Program-made: the position numbers and the translations under genes
Part shown: positions 13,058 to 19,853 of the stretch, piece after piece
Layout of the letters: each line of letters starts with the position of its first letter
How positions within the stretch are numbered: the first letter of the stretch is position 1
The notes under the pieces: generated by a model
Databases searched by the model: none
Told to the model about the DNA's origin: nothing
The model's input: only the letters and a program-made list of their open reading frames with translations
From: an uncultured Clostridia bacterium
Lineage (GTDB): Bacteria; Bacillota; Clostridia; Oscillospirales; Oscillospiraceae
Reading direction: 5' to 3'
DNA length: 41,651 bases
Assembly (NCBI GenBank): GCA_946628965.1
Contig: CAMOXI010000010.1
Coordinates: 1-41,651, forward strand

Positions 13058-15589
13058 ATGAAGCTCAGCAGATGCAGCAGAGGCCATTTTTATGACGCGG
13101 ATACTTACACAGTCTGTCCGTTTTGCAGCGCGGTCCTGCCTGTCGTTCCGTCTCCCGGCAAGCCGACTCACAGTGCGGATCCCAGGATCGCTCCGTCCTT
13201 CCTCCGTTACGGAACGCCGGAGTTCTGCGGCAGAGGGAGCAGCGGCGTGGTCTATAAGCTGGTGCCGAAGCCGGCGGAATATGTGGTCAAAGTCGTCCGC
13301 TGTGAGACCGCGGCGCAGGAAGAAACCGTCCTGCACGAGCTTTCCATGGGCAGCCGCCTGCACACGCTCAAAGGCCTTGTGCAGATAGAAGGCTACGACA
13401 TGCAGCGCGAGGGCCGCGTGACTTACTGGTCCATTCTGGAGCACGCCTGCTCTCCCCTGCCGGAATGCATGCAGCTGGCGCCTCTCACGGAGGAAGAGGT
13501 ACTTTCCCTGGGGATTCAGCTCTGTGATACGCTGCTTTCCGTGCAGCGCTCCGGCTGCCTGCACATGGATCTGCAGCCGAAAAACGTCTTCCGTGATCAA
13601 AAGGGGAACTGGCTGCTGGGCGATCTCGGCGGAATCTATCCCCTAGAGGAACTGGCGTCCGGGAAGCGGATCGGCACCCCCGCCTTTATGGCGCCGGAGG
13701 TGTATCGGGACGGCGCATGCAGCGAGAAGGCCGTGGTATACTCACTGGGCATGCTGCTCTACGCTGTCCTCCACCAGGGAAAGCTCCCACTGGAGGATCG
13801 CTATCCCGCAGAAACTGCGGTCCGGAAGCGTCTGAGCGGCGAAGCCTTTCTCTTCCCTGCGCAGAAGGAACCCGGTCTGCGGTATCTGACCCCGGCTCTG
13901 CTTTCGGACCCGTCCGCGCGGCCGGGTCTCGCGGAATACCGGGAGCTGCTCACAGACTGTCAAAACCAGAGGAGCGATGCGGCCCCCGTGCCCTTCGACG
14001 CCGCAGTCTCCGTGCCCTCCCCGGCGCCTGTGACGGATACGCTGACCCCCGGCCTTTCCCCCGTTTCCAGCAAAGACACACTGACGCCCGACGATCAGGC
14101 GCCGCACGCCTCTCTGTGGGGGGCTCCCTATGAGAGCGCCGGGTATGCAGCAGCCGACGCCGGATCCGCAGCTGCGTCTGATGCGTTCTGGGATGACGTG
14201 GATCTGGGGATGCCCGCGCAGACCCAGGCCCCGGCCGCGCCCGACCCGTTCTGGGATGACTTTTTCCCGGGTATGTCCACACCTGCTCCGTCCGCCCCGG
14301 TCTCAGATGCGCCCGACCCGTTCTGGGGTGACATGGAACCGGGGATGCCCGCCCAGGCCTCCGGTGCGCCCGATCCGTCCTATACCGACGAGGACATAGC
14401 GATGTTCTCCCCGCCCTCGTTTATTTCCGATATTCACTGGGAAGCGGATCTCAATGACAGCGAGGACTCCATGCCGGAGCCCACAGCCCACGCTCCCGTC
14501 TCCGGAACTGCCGCCGGGATGGCATCCCGCCCGGCGTGGCTTGACCGGGAGGACGCCGCCCCCGCGCCGCCAAGGCCAGCGGCTCCAATGCCTCCCGCAC
14601 CGCCCCGGCCCGCGGCCCCGATGCCTCCCGCACCGCCCCGGCCCGCGGCCCCAATGCCGCCCGCGCCGCCTGCCCCCAGGGCCGAGAAAGCCGGCGGCTT
14701 CTTTGGCCGTCTCTTCGGCGGAAAGAAGGATAAAAAGCCGGAAGCCTCCCCTGTCCAGAGCGCTCCCGCCCCCGCGCCGAAGCCGCTGCCCCGGCTCAGC
14801 GAGGTGCAGTTTTCCGCTGTGTTCCCCAACCGCTTTGTCAAGGGCGAGTATTCCATCCTGGAAATGTTTCTCTACGAGGAAGAGTACCACCGCGTGGTGG
14901 AGCAGGCCATCGCCGCGGCTGAGACCGCGGTGAAGGAATCCCGCAGCGGCATCCTGCAGATCACCGAAAAGGCTGACGTCTGCGTGCTGCTGGAGTGCGC
15001 CGACCAGAGCGTGGAGATCGACGGCAATGGGGAGCATCAGACCTGGTACGGCAAGTATCTGAAGTTCGACTTCTCCGTCTTTCTGCCGGAGGCCTATGCC
15101 CGGCGGCAGGTCATGTTCACCGCCACCGTGTTCTTTAACGGCGTGCCCGCGTCGAAGCTGCGCTTTACCGCTATGTGCAATACCCTGCGCGAGCAGAAAC
15201 TGGAACTGATGCGGGAGGACATCCTCACCGCCTTCGTCTCCTATGCCAGCCAGGACCGCAGCCGTGTCGCCACGATCATCCAGGGTATGAAAAAGGCCCG
15301 CCCGGATATGGACATCTTCTTTGATGTGGAGACGCTGCGCAGCGGCATGGACTGGGAGAGGGCGCTTCGCGCCGAGATCGAGCGGCGCGACGTTCTGTTC
15401 CTCTGCTGGTCCCTGGCTGCGCGGGAATCCAGCTGGGTGGATCGGGAATGGCGCTATGCCATGAGCAACAAGGGCATCGAGTGCATCGAGCCGATCCCCC
15501 TCGACCCGCCGGATCGCTGCCCGCCCCCTGCGGAACTGGCCTCCAAGTGTTTCCAGGATCGGGAGCTTCTGTACATCAAACCCGAATGA
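13058..15589 (+). CDS. Zinc ribbon - Ser/Thr protein kinase - TIR domain fusion protein
   Basis: An 843-residue multidomain protein. A zinc ribbon (C6, H10, C20, C23) is followed by a eukaryotic-type kinase (about 50-300) with G-loop GRGSSG (58-63), ATP lysine K78, catalytic loop HMDLQPKN (H169, D171, N176), DLG at 189-191 and APE at 212-214; all key residues are present. A disordered linker (about 310-575) holds three repeats of a PDPFWDD..PGMPAQ unit and three of PPRPAAPMPPA. A beta-rich domain (about 577-720) then precedes a C-terminal TIR domain (725-840) starting AFVSYASQDRS. The glutamate E797 in SSWVDREW aligns with the catalytic glutamate of NAD-cleaving TIRs. Start: ATG after AAAGGAGGAG. 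Kinase and NADase activities, and any role in signalling or defence, are inferred. Confidence 0.9.
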   Translation: MKLSRCSRGHFYDADTYTVCPFCSAVLPVVPSPGKPTHSADPRIAPSFLRYGTPEFCGRGSSGVVYKLVPKPAEYVVKVVRCETAAQEETVLHELSMGSRLHTLKGLVQIEGYDMQREGRVTYWSILEHACSPLPECMQLAPLTEEEVLSLGIQLCDTLLSVQRSGCLHMDLQPKNVFRDQKGNWLLGDLGGIYPLEELASGKRIGTPAFMAPEVYRDGACSEKAVVYSLGMLLYAVLHQGKLPLEDRYPAETAVRKRLSGEAFLFPAQKEPGLRYLTPALLSDPSARPGLAEYRELLTDCQNQRSDAAPVPFDAAVSVPSPAPVTDTLTPGLSPVSSKDTLTPDDQAPHASLWGAPYESAGYAAADAGSAAASDAFWDDVDLGMPAQTQAPAAPDPFWDDFFPGMSTPAPSAPVSDAPDPFWGDMEPGMPAQASGAPDPSYTDEDIAMFSPPSFISDIHWEADLNDSEDSMPEPTAHAPVSGTAAGMASRPAWLDREDAAPAPPRPAAPMPPAPPRPAAPMPPAPPRPAAPMPPAPPAPRAEKAGGFFGRLFGGKKDKKPEASPVQSAPAPAPKPLPRLSEVQFSAVFPNRFVKGEYSILEMFLYEEEYHRVVEQAIAAAETAVKESRSGILQITEKADVCVLLECADQSVEIDGNGEHQTWYGKYLKFDFSVFLPEAYARRQVMFTATVFFNGVPASKLRFTAMCNTLREQKLELMREDILTAFVSYASQDRSRVATIIQGMKKARPDMDIFFDVETLRSGMDWERALRAEIERRDVLFLCWSLAARESSWVDREWRYAMSNKGIECIEPIPLDPPDRCPPPAELASKCFQDRELLYIKPE

Positions 15590-15630
15590 GCCCCTTATCG
15601 GCTGCATTTTAACCCAATAACCCAATACAA

Positions 15631-15668
15631 AACCGAAGAGAATCTGAGACGCTTCTCTTCGGTTTTTC
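15631..15668 (+). terminator. Intrinsic terminator after the kinase-TIR gene
   Basis: AACCGAAGAGAA (15631-15642) pairs perfectly with TTCTCTTCGGTT (15653-15664), followed by TTTCTT. This strong terminator separates the kinase-TIR gene from the membrane protein gene. Confidence 0.92.
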
Positions 15669-15740
15669 TTGCATTTCAGGGAACGATTCTCGATTTACTG
15701 CGTCAAAAGTATATATCCGCACTGCGGGAACCGCCCTTTT

Positions 15741-15770
15741 TTGACCTTTTTCTATGATTCAAGAAATAAT
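15741..15770 (+). promoter_or_regulatory. Probable promoter for the membrane protein and sigma factor genes
   Basis: TTGACC (15741-15746), 18-bp spacer, AATAAT (15765-15770). It precedes the ATG at 15912 by about 140 bp of leader in which I see no recognisable riboswitch. Confidence 0.45.
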
Positions 15771-15911
15771 AAAGGGAAAATGAAAAACAGGTCGTATATA
15801 GCTTTTGTCGGTTTTCCGTCAGGAAGGTGGTATCCTGTGAAGCATTCTGAATGTAAGGGAAAGCTTCGAGCTCCCGACGAAGCTTACAGCAGACGAGAGG
15901 AGGCACGCACA

Positions 15912-16658
15912 ATGGATGAATGGAAAGAAACAAAGGGGCTGGCCGCCTGGGAGCGCGGCTATGCCGCGGCCGAGGCGGAATACGAAGCCGTGGAGGAGGA
16001 AAGCGTGGCAAAAACGCGCCGCAGACCCTTTTTCCACTGGGGCATGGCTCTGTTCTTCCTGTTTGGCTTTCTGGGCCTGTCGGTGTATTCCTATTGCAGT
16101 CTCCGGGAGTACTGGACGCCCGGGGATTGGGTCTTCAACGCCCTGCTCTGGGCGATGGGGGTGCTGAACATTGGCCTTTCGATCTATCTCGCGCTGCGGG
16201 ATTTCGGCGTCTCCCACTATCTCAAGCCGATGCGGGCCTTCTGCGCCAGGCTGGAAAAGCTGCGCCGGGAGCTCGACACGGAAGAGGAAAGCGCCGGCCC
16301 GGGCCTTTCCCGCTTTTATGATGACTGCGAAGAGGCGCGCCGGACCTGGATGCGCGGGCTGCTGCTGTTTCGGGACGAGTACCGGAGCTATGCGGAACTG
16401 CTGCCGCTGTTTGCCCTTCTGCTCGCCGCAGGGCTTGTGCCGCTGGTTCTCGCCGGCCTGTGCAGCGCCTGGGATCCGATCAACTGGGTCAACAACCTGC
16501 TGCTGATGGCTGGCGCCTGTATTCTGACCGGCCTGAACCTCTGTCTGGAGCTGATCCACCGGCGCGATACCAAGGATTATCAGGTCACAGAGGAGTATCT
16601 TACGGCTCTCAAACGCGCCCATGAGCTGTATCTGCACAGCGCGCCGCGGCAAGACTGA
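15912..16658 (+). CDS. Uncharacterised four-helix membrane protein
   Basis: I do not recognise this 248-residue protein. It has a charged, acidic N-terminus (about 1-45), a pair of membrane helices (about 48-70 and 80-98), a charged cytoplasmic-looking middle rich in E, R and K (about 105-155), a second helix pair (about 160-182 and 190-210) and a charged C-terminal tail. The ATG at 15912 is chosen because GAGAGGAGG lies 10 nt upstream; an open frame extends back to 15669 but lacks a binding site. The next gene, an RpoD-like sigma factor, starts 59 bp downstream, so the two are probably co-transcribed. A membrane sensor or sigma regulator is possible but unproven. Confidence 0.75.
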   Translation: MDEWKETKGLAAWERGYAAAEAEYEAVEEESVAKTRRRPFFHWGMALFFLFGFLGLSVYSYCSLREYWTPGDWVFNALLWAMGVLNIGLSIYLALRDFGVSHYLKPMRAFCARLEKLRRELDTEEESAGPGLSRFYDDCEEARRTWMRGLLLFRDEYRSYAELLPLFALLLAAGLVPLVLAGLCSAWDPINWVNNLLLMAGACILTGLNLCLELIHRRDTKDYQVTEEYLTALKRAHELYLHSAPRQD

Positions 16659-16717
16659 GCCGCGGCCTGTAGGAGGAAACACAAACTGCACCGGGCAACA
16701 GAAAGGAGTGCATGCGT

Positions 16718-17710
16718 ATGAGGAGAGAAAACGAAGAAAATCTGTCCGACGAGCTGGATCTGATCGATGAGGAGCAGGTCGACCGGGAATGCTTTGCGGC
16801 TGAGGCCGACGAGGAAGCGGAGGGCCCTTTCCCCGCATACGGTGATGCGGAGCAGGACAAGGCGCAGGATCCGCAGCTTGCCCGCGACGGTCTGCGCGCC
16901 TATCTCCGGGACATCGGCCGCAGCCAGATCCTCTCACAGGAGGAGGTGCTCGCGCTGACCGCGCGCATCCGGCAGGGTGATGAGAAGGCCCGGGAGCAGA
17001 TGATCGCGTCCAACCTGCGGCTGGTGGTATCGATTGCCAAGCGCTATCAGAACCTGGGGCTGGATCTGCCGGATCTGATCCAGGAGGGCAATATCGGTCT
17101 GATGAAGGCGGTCATGAAGTTTGACCCCGCGAAGGGCTACCGCTTCTCCACCTATGCGACCTGGTGGGTCCGTCAGGCCATCACCCGTTCCCTGTCCAAA
17201 GACAGCCGGGCCATCCGCATCCCGGTACATATGGTCACCGCGGTGTACAAGGTCCGCCGCGTAAGGCTCCTGCTGATGCACATGCTTCGGCGTGAACCCG
17301 GGGTGGAAGAGCTGGCCCGGGAGCTGGGCATGCCTGAGAAGAAGGTGAAGGACTGCCTGGCCTGTCTGGGCGACACGGTCTCTCTGGAGACTCCCATCGG
17401 GGAGGAAGACGACTCCGAGCTGGGCGACTTCCTAGCCGACGAGCATTTCCCCGATCCCGCGGACATCGTCGGCAACCGTCTGCTGCGCGGGCAGATCGAC
17501 CGAGTCCTGGACACCCTGGAGGAGCGGGAGCGCGAGGTCATCCGGCTGCGCTTCGGCCTGTTAGACGGCAAGGTGTACACCCTGGAGCAGGTCGGCAAAC
17601 GCTTTGGCGTGACCCGCGAGCGCGTCCGGCAGATCGAGAGCAAGGCGCTGCGGAAGCTGCGCCATCCCTCCCGTTCCCGCTATCTGGAGGACTGGCGGCA
17701 CAGCGCATAA
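16718..17710 (+). CDS. RpoD-like sigma-70 factor (probably group 2)
   Basis: A 330-residue sigma factor with an acidic N-terminus, region 1.2 (DGLRAYLRDIGRSQILSQEE), region 2 (NLRLVVSIAKRY, DLIQEGNIGLMKAV, FSTYATWWVRQAI), region 3 and region 4 (ERVRQIESKALRKLRHPSR). Region 2.4/3.0 reads SLSKDSRAIRIPVHM where the primary RpoD has AIADQARTIRIPVHM, so the -10 contacts are close but not identical. With no long region 1.1 this looks like an alternative RpoD paralogue, not the primary factor. ATG 16718 is favoured over the earlier 16712 because AAGGAG (16703-16708) is 9 nt rather than 3 nt away. Its regulon is unknown. Confidence 0.9.
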   Translation: MRRENEENLSDELDLIDEEQVDRECFAAEADEEAEGPFPAYGDAEQDKAQDPQLARDGLRAYLRDIGRSQILSQEEVLALTARIRQGDEKAREQMIASNLRLVVSIAKRYQNLGLDLPDLIQEGNIGLMKAVMKFDPAKGYRFSTYATWWVRQAITRSLSKDSRAIRIPVHMVTAVYKVRRVRLLLMHMLRREPGVEELARELGMPEKKVKDCLACLGDTVSLETPIGEEDDSELGDFLADEHFPDPADIVGNRLLRGQIDRVLDTLEEREREVIRLRFGLLDGKVYTLEQVGKRFGVTRERVRQIESKALRKLRHPSRSRYLEDWRHSA

Positions 17711-17715
17711 AAAGG

Positions 17716-17746
17716 CACAGGGGATGTGTTGATCACATCCCCTGTG
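17716..17746 (+). terminator. Intrinsic terminator after the sigma factor gene
   Basis: CACAGGGGATGTG (17716-17728) pairs perfectly with CACATCCCCTGTG (17734-17746), followed by TTATTCTCTT. The convergent rluD gene ends at 17809. Confidence 0.92.
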
Positions 17747-17808
17747 TTATTCTCTTATATAGTTTTTCTTTGAAAGTCGATCAAAAGGCTTTTTGCCGAA
17801 GCTCGGCG

Positions 17809-18735
17809 TTACTGTTCCGCGCCCAGGCGGGAGAGCACCTCTTCAAAATACGGCGGCAGGGGCGACTCCAGCTCCACATGCTCCCCGCTGCGGGGATGCA
17901 CGAACTTCAGCCGCCTCGCGTGCAGGCACTGGCCCTCCAGCCCCTTGTCCGGCGAGGGCGCGCCGTAGGTGAAGTCCCCCAGCAGCGGATGGCCGATGCT
18001 GGCCATGTGCACGCGGATCTGGTGGGTGCGCCCGGTCTCCAGGATACAGCGGATATGGGTGTAGCCCCGATAGCGGGCGATGACCTCCCAGTGCGTCACG
18101 GCGGGGCGGCTGTTTTTCTCGGTCACGGCCATGCGCTTGCGGTCCGTGGGGTGGCGGCCGATGGGTCTCGCCACCGTACCGGCATCCTCCCGAAAGCCGC
18201 CGCGGGCCACCGCCTCATAGACGCGGGAGAGGCTTCGGTCGCTCAGCTGGGCCGAGAGGGCCTGATGGGCAAAGTCGTTCTTCGCCACGATCAGCAGGCC
18301 CGAGGTATCCTTGTCGATGCGGTGCACGATGCCCGGGCGCTTCTCCCCGCCGATGCCGGAGAGGCTGTCCCCGCAGTGCCAGAGCAGGGCGTTGACCAGC
18401 GTCCCGTCCGGATGGCCGGGCGCCGGGTGCACCACCATGCCCCGGGGCTTGTTCACAACGATCACATCCGCATCCTCAAAGACCACGTCCAGCGGGATCT
18501 CCTGGGCGATCAGCGGCACATCCTCCGCCGCGGGCAGACAGACGGTAAAGCAGTCCCCCGCCGCGCATTTGTAGTTTTTCCTCACCGGGCTGCTGCCGAG
18601 GAGCACGCGCCCCTCCTCCAGCAGCCGCTGGGCCGCGCTGCGGCTCAAATCCCCCACCATACGAGCAAGGAGAGCGTCGATGCGATCGCCGCTCTCCTCT
18701 GCTTTGATGATGAGGACAGAATCCCTCTCATCCAT
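17809..18735 (-). CDS. rluD: Ribosomal large-subunit pseudouridine synthase, RluD family
   Basis: A 308-residue enzyme that isomerises specific uridines of 23S rRNA to pseudouridine. An N-terminal S4 RNA-binding domain (about 15-75, SRSAAQRLLEEGRVLL) precedes the RluA/RluD catalytic domain with the signature GIVHRIDKDTSGLL, in which D141 is the catalytic aspartate. LETGRTHQIRVHMASIGHPLLGD is another family hallmark. The ATG lies 6 bp after the lspA stop, in the common lspA-rluD pairing; no good Shine-Dalgarno is visible, so translation may be coupled to lspA. RluD assignment over other RluA paralogues comes from the S4 domain and context. Confidence 0.93.
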   Translation of the reverse strand: MDERDSVLIIKAEESGDRIDALLARMVGDLSRSAAQRLLEEGRVLLGSSPVRKNYKCAAGDCFTVCLPAAEDVPLIAQEIPLDVVFEDADVIVVNKPRGMVVHPAPGHPDGTLVNALLWHCGDSLSGIGGEKRPGIVHRIDKDTSGLLIVAKNDFAHQALSAQLSDRSLSRVYEAVARGGFREDAGTVARPIGRHPTDRKRMAVTEKNSRPAVTHWEVIARYRGYTHIRCILETGRTHQIRVHMASIGHPLLGDFTYGAPSPDKGLEGQCLHARRLKFVHPRSGEHVELESPLPPYFEEVLSRLGAEQ

Positions 18736-18741
18736 TGCTTT

Positions 18742-19779
18742 TTACTTGAATTCCGCCAGGATGTCTTCCAGGGAGAACTCCTCGGAAATCTCCGCCTCGG
18801 GGGCCGGGGCCGGCTTCGCAGCGGGCTTGGGGGCAGGCGCGGCGGGCTTGGCGGCGGGCGTTGCAGGCCTGGCCGCGGGCGCTGCGGGCTTGGCCGCAGG
18901 CGCGGTGGGACGGGCTACGGGCTGGGCCGGACGCTGGGCCGCGGGTCTGGAAGCGGGAGAGGCGCTGCGCTGCTCGCCCTGCACGCGGGCGTTGGCGCGC
19001 TCCCACTCGGCGAAGGGATCGGCCTCGGCGCTCTCCGACTTGCGGGCGGGAGCCGCAGCGGCGGGACGCTGCTGGACGGGACGCTGCTGGGCCGCAGGCT
19101 TGGCCGCGGGCTGGGACTGCTGGCGCTGACGCGCGGCGCGGGCAGCCTTGTACTCCTCATACTCGTCGTCCTCGCGGTCGCGGCGGGCCTTCTTGCTGGC
19201 CTTGGCCTCGGCGGCCTCCGCCTTGGCGGCCACGCGGGCGGCGCGGCGCTCCTTGGCGCTGGGACGGCGGGGCAGATCCTCGTCCTCATCCTCGTCATAG
19301 AGATCATCGTAATCCTCGTCCTCGTCGCGCTCGCGCTCGAAGAGGATGGCCAGCACGAAGATCAGGCAGAAGACGGTGATGAACACGTCTGCCAGGTTGA
19401 ACACGGGGAAGTTGATGAACTCGGTCTTGAACATATCCTGCACGTAGCCGTTCATGACCCGGTCGATGCAGTTGGACAGGCCGCCGGCCGCAACCAGCAC
19501 GATGCTCCAGCGGGCAAGCCGGCCGGAGATGAAATTCGTCGCCAGCGCAATGATGACCGCCAGGACGAACACGCCCGTCAGGATGATAAAGTAGATTCTG
19601 GCGCCGCCGCCTGCCAGGAAACTGAAAGCAGCACCGTCATTGTGAACGTTCACAAGACTGAGGATACCGGGGATGAGTTCCTTCGAGCCGCCGTCCAGCA
19701 GCGCGACATTGCTCTGAACGCCGAACTTGACCCACTGGTCGGCGATGATGACCAATACGGCAACAATTGCGTACAGCAT
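18742..19779 (-). CDS. lspA: Signal peptidase II with a long low-complexity C-terminal tail
   Basis: Residues 1-148 are a complete prolipoprotein signal peptidase: four membrane helices, and catalytic aspartates D106 in SNCIDRV and D131 in FNLADVF. It cleaves lipoprotein signal peptides after lipid attachment. Unlike typical LspA (about 150-170 residues), it continues for about 195 more: a very acidic segment (150-168), a Lys/Arg/Ala segment (about 172-225), a Pro/Ala-rich region (about 226-328) and an ending EFSLEDILAEFK. The reading frame is intact and the final amphipathic motif is not repetitive, so the tail looks genuine. It should lie in the cytoplasm. The ATG follows AGGAG with a short spacer. 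Confidence 0.92.
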   Translation of the reverse strand: MLYAIVAVLVIIADQWVKFGVQSNVALLDGGSKELIPGILSLVNVHNDGAAFSFLAGGGARIYFIILTGVFVLAVIIALATNFISGRLARWSIVLVAAGGLSNCIDRVMNGYVQDMFKTEFINFPVFNLADVFITVFCLIFVLAILFERERDEDEDYDDLYDEDEDEDLPRRPSAKERRAARVAAKAEAAEAKASKKARRDREDDEYEEYKAARAARQRQQSQPAAKPAAQQRPVQQRPAAAAPARKSESAEADPFAEWERANARVQGEQRSASPASRPAAQRPAQPVARPTAPAAKPAAPAARPATPAAKPAAPAPKPAAKPAPAPEAEISEEFSLEDILAEFK

Positions 19780-19853
19780 ACTTTTCTCCTATCCGCCCCG
19801 GAGACCGGGGCCGCAGATTTGCTAAAGAGGTTTTCCTTATTGTATACCAGGTT

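Noticed and set aside
14569-14670. Short direct repeats that could suggest a CRISPR or satellite
   Set aside because: They are in frame, encode PPRPAAPMPPA units and have no unique spacers.
15669-15911. Upstream extension of the membrane protein gene
   Set aside because: It contains the probable promoter and has no ribosome site, whereas ATG 15912 has GAGAGGAGG at a good distance.
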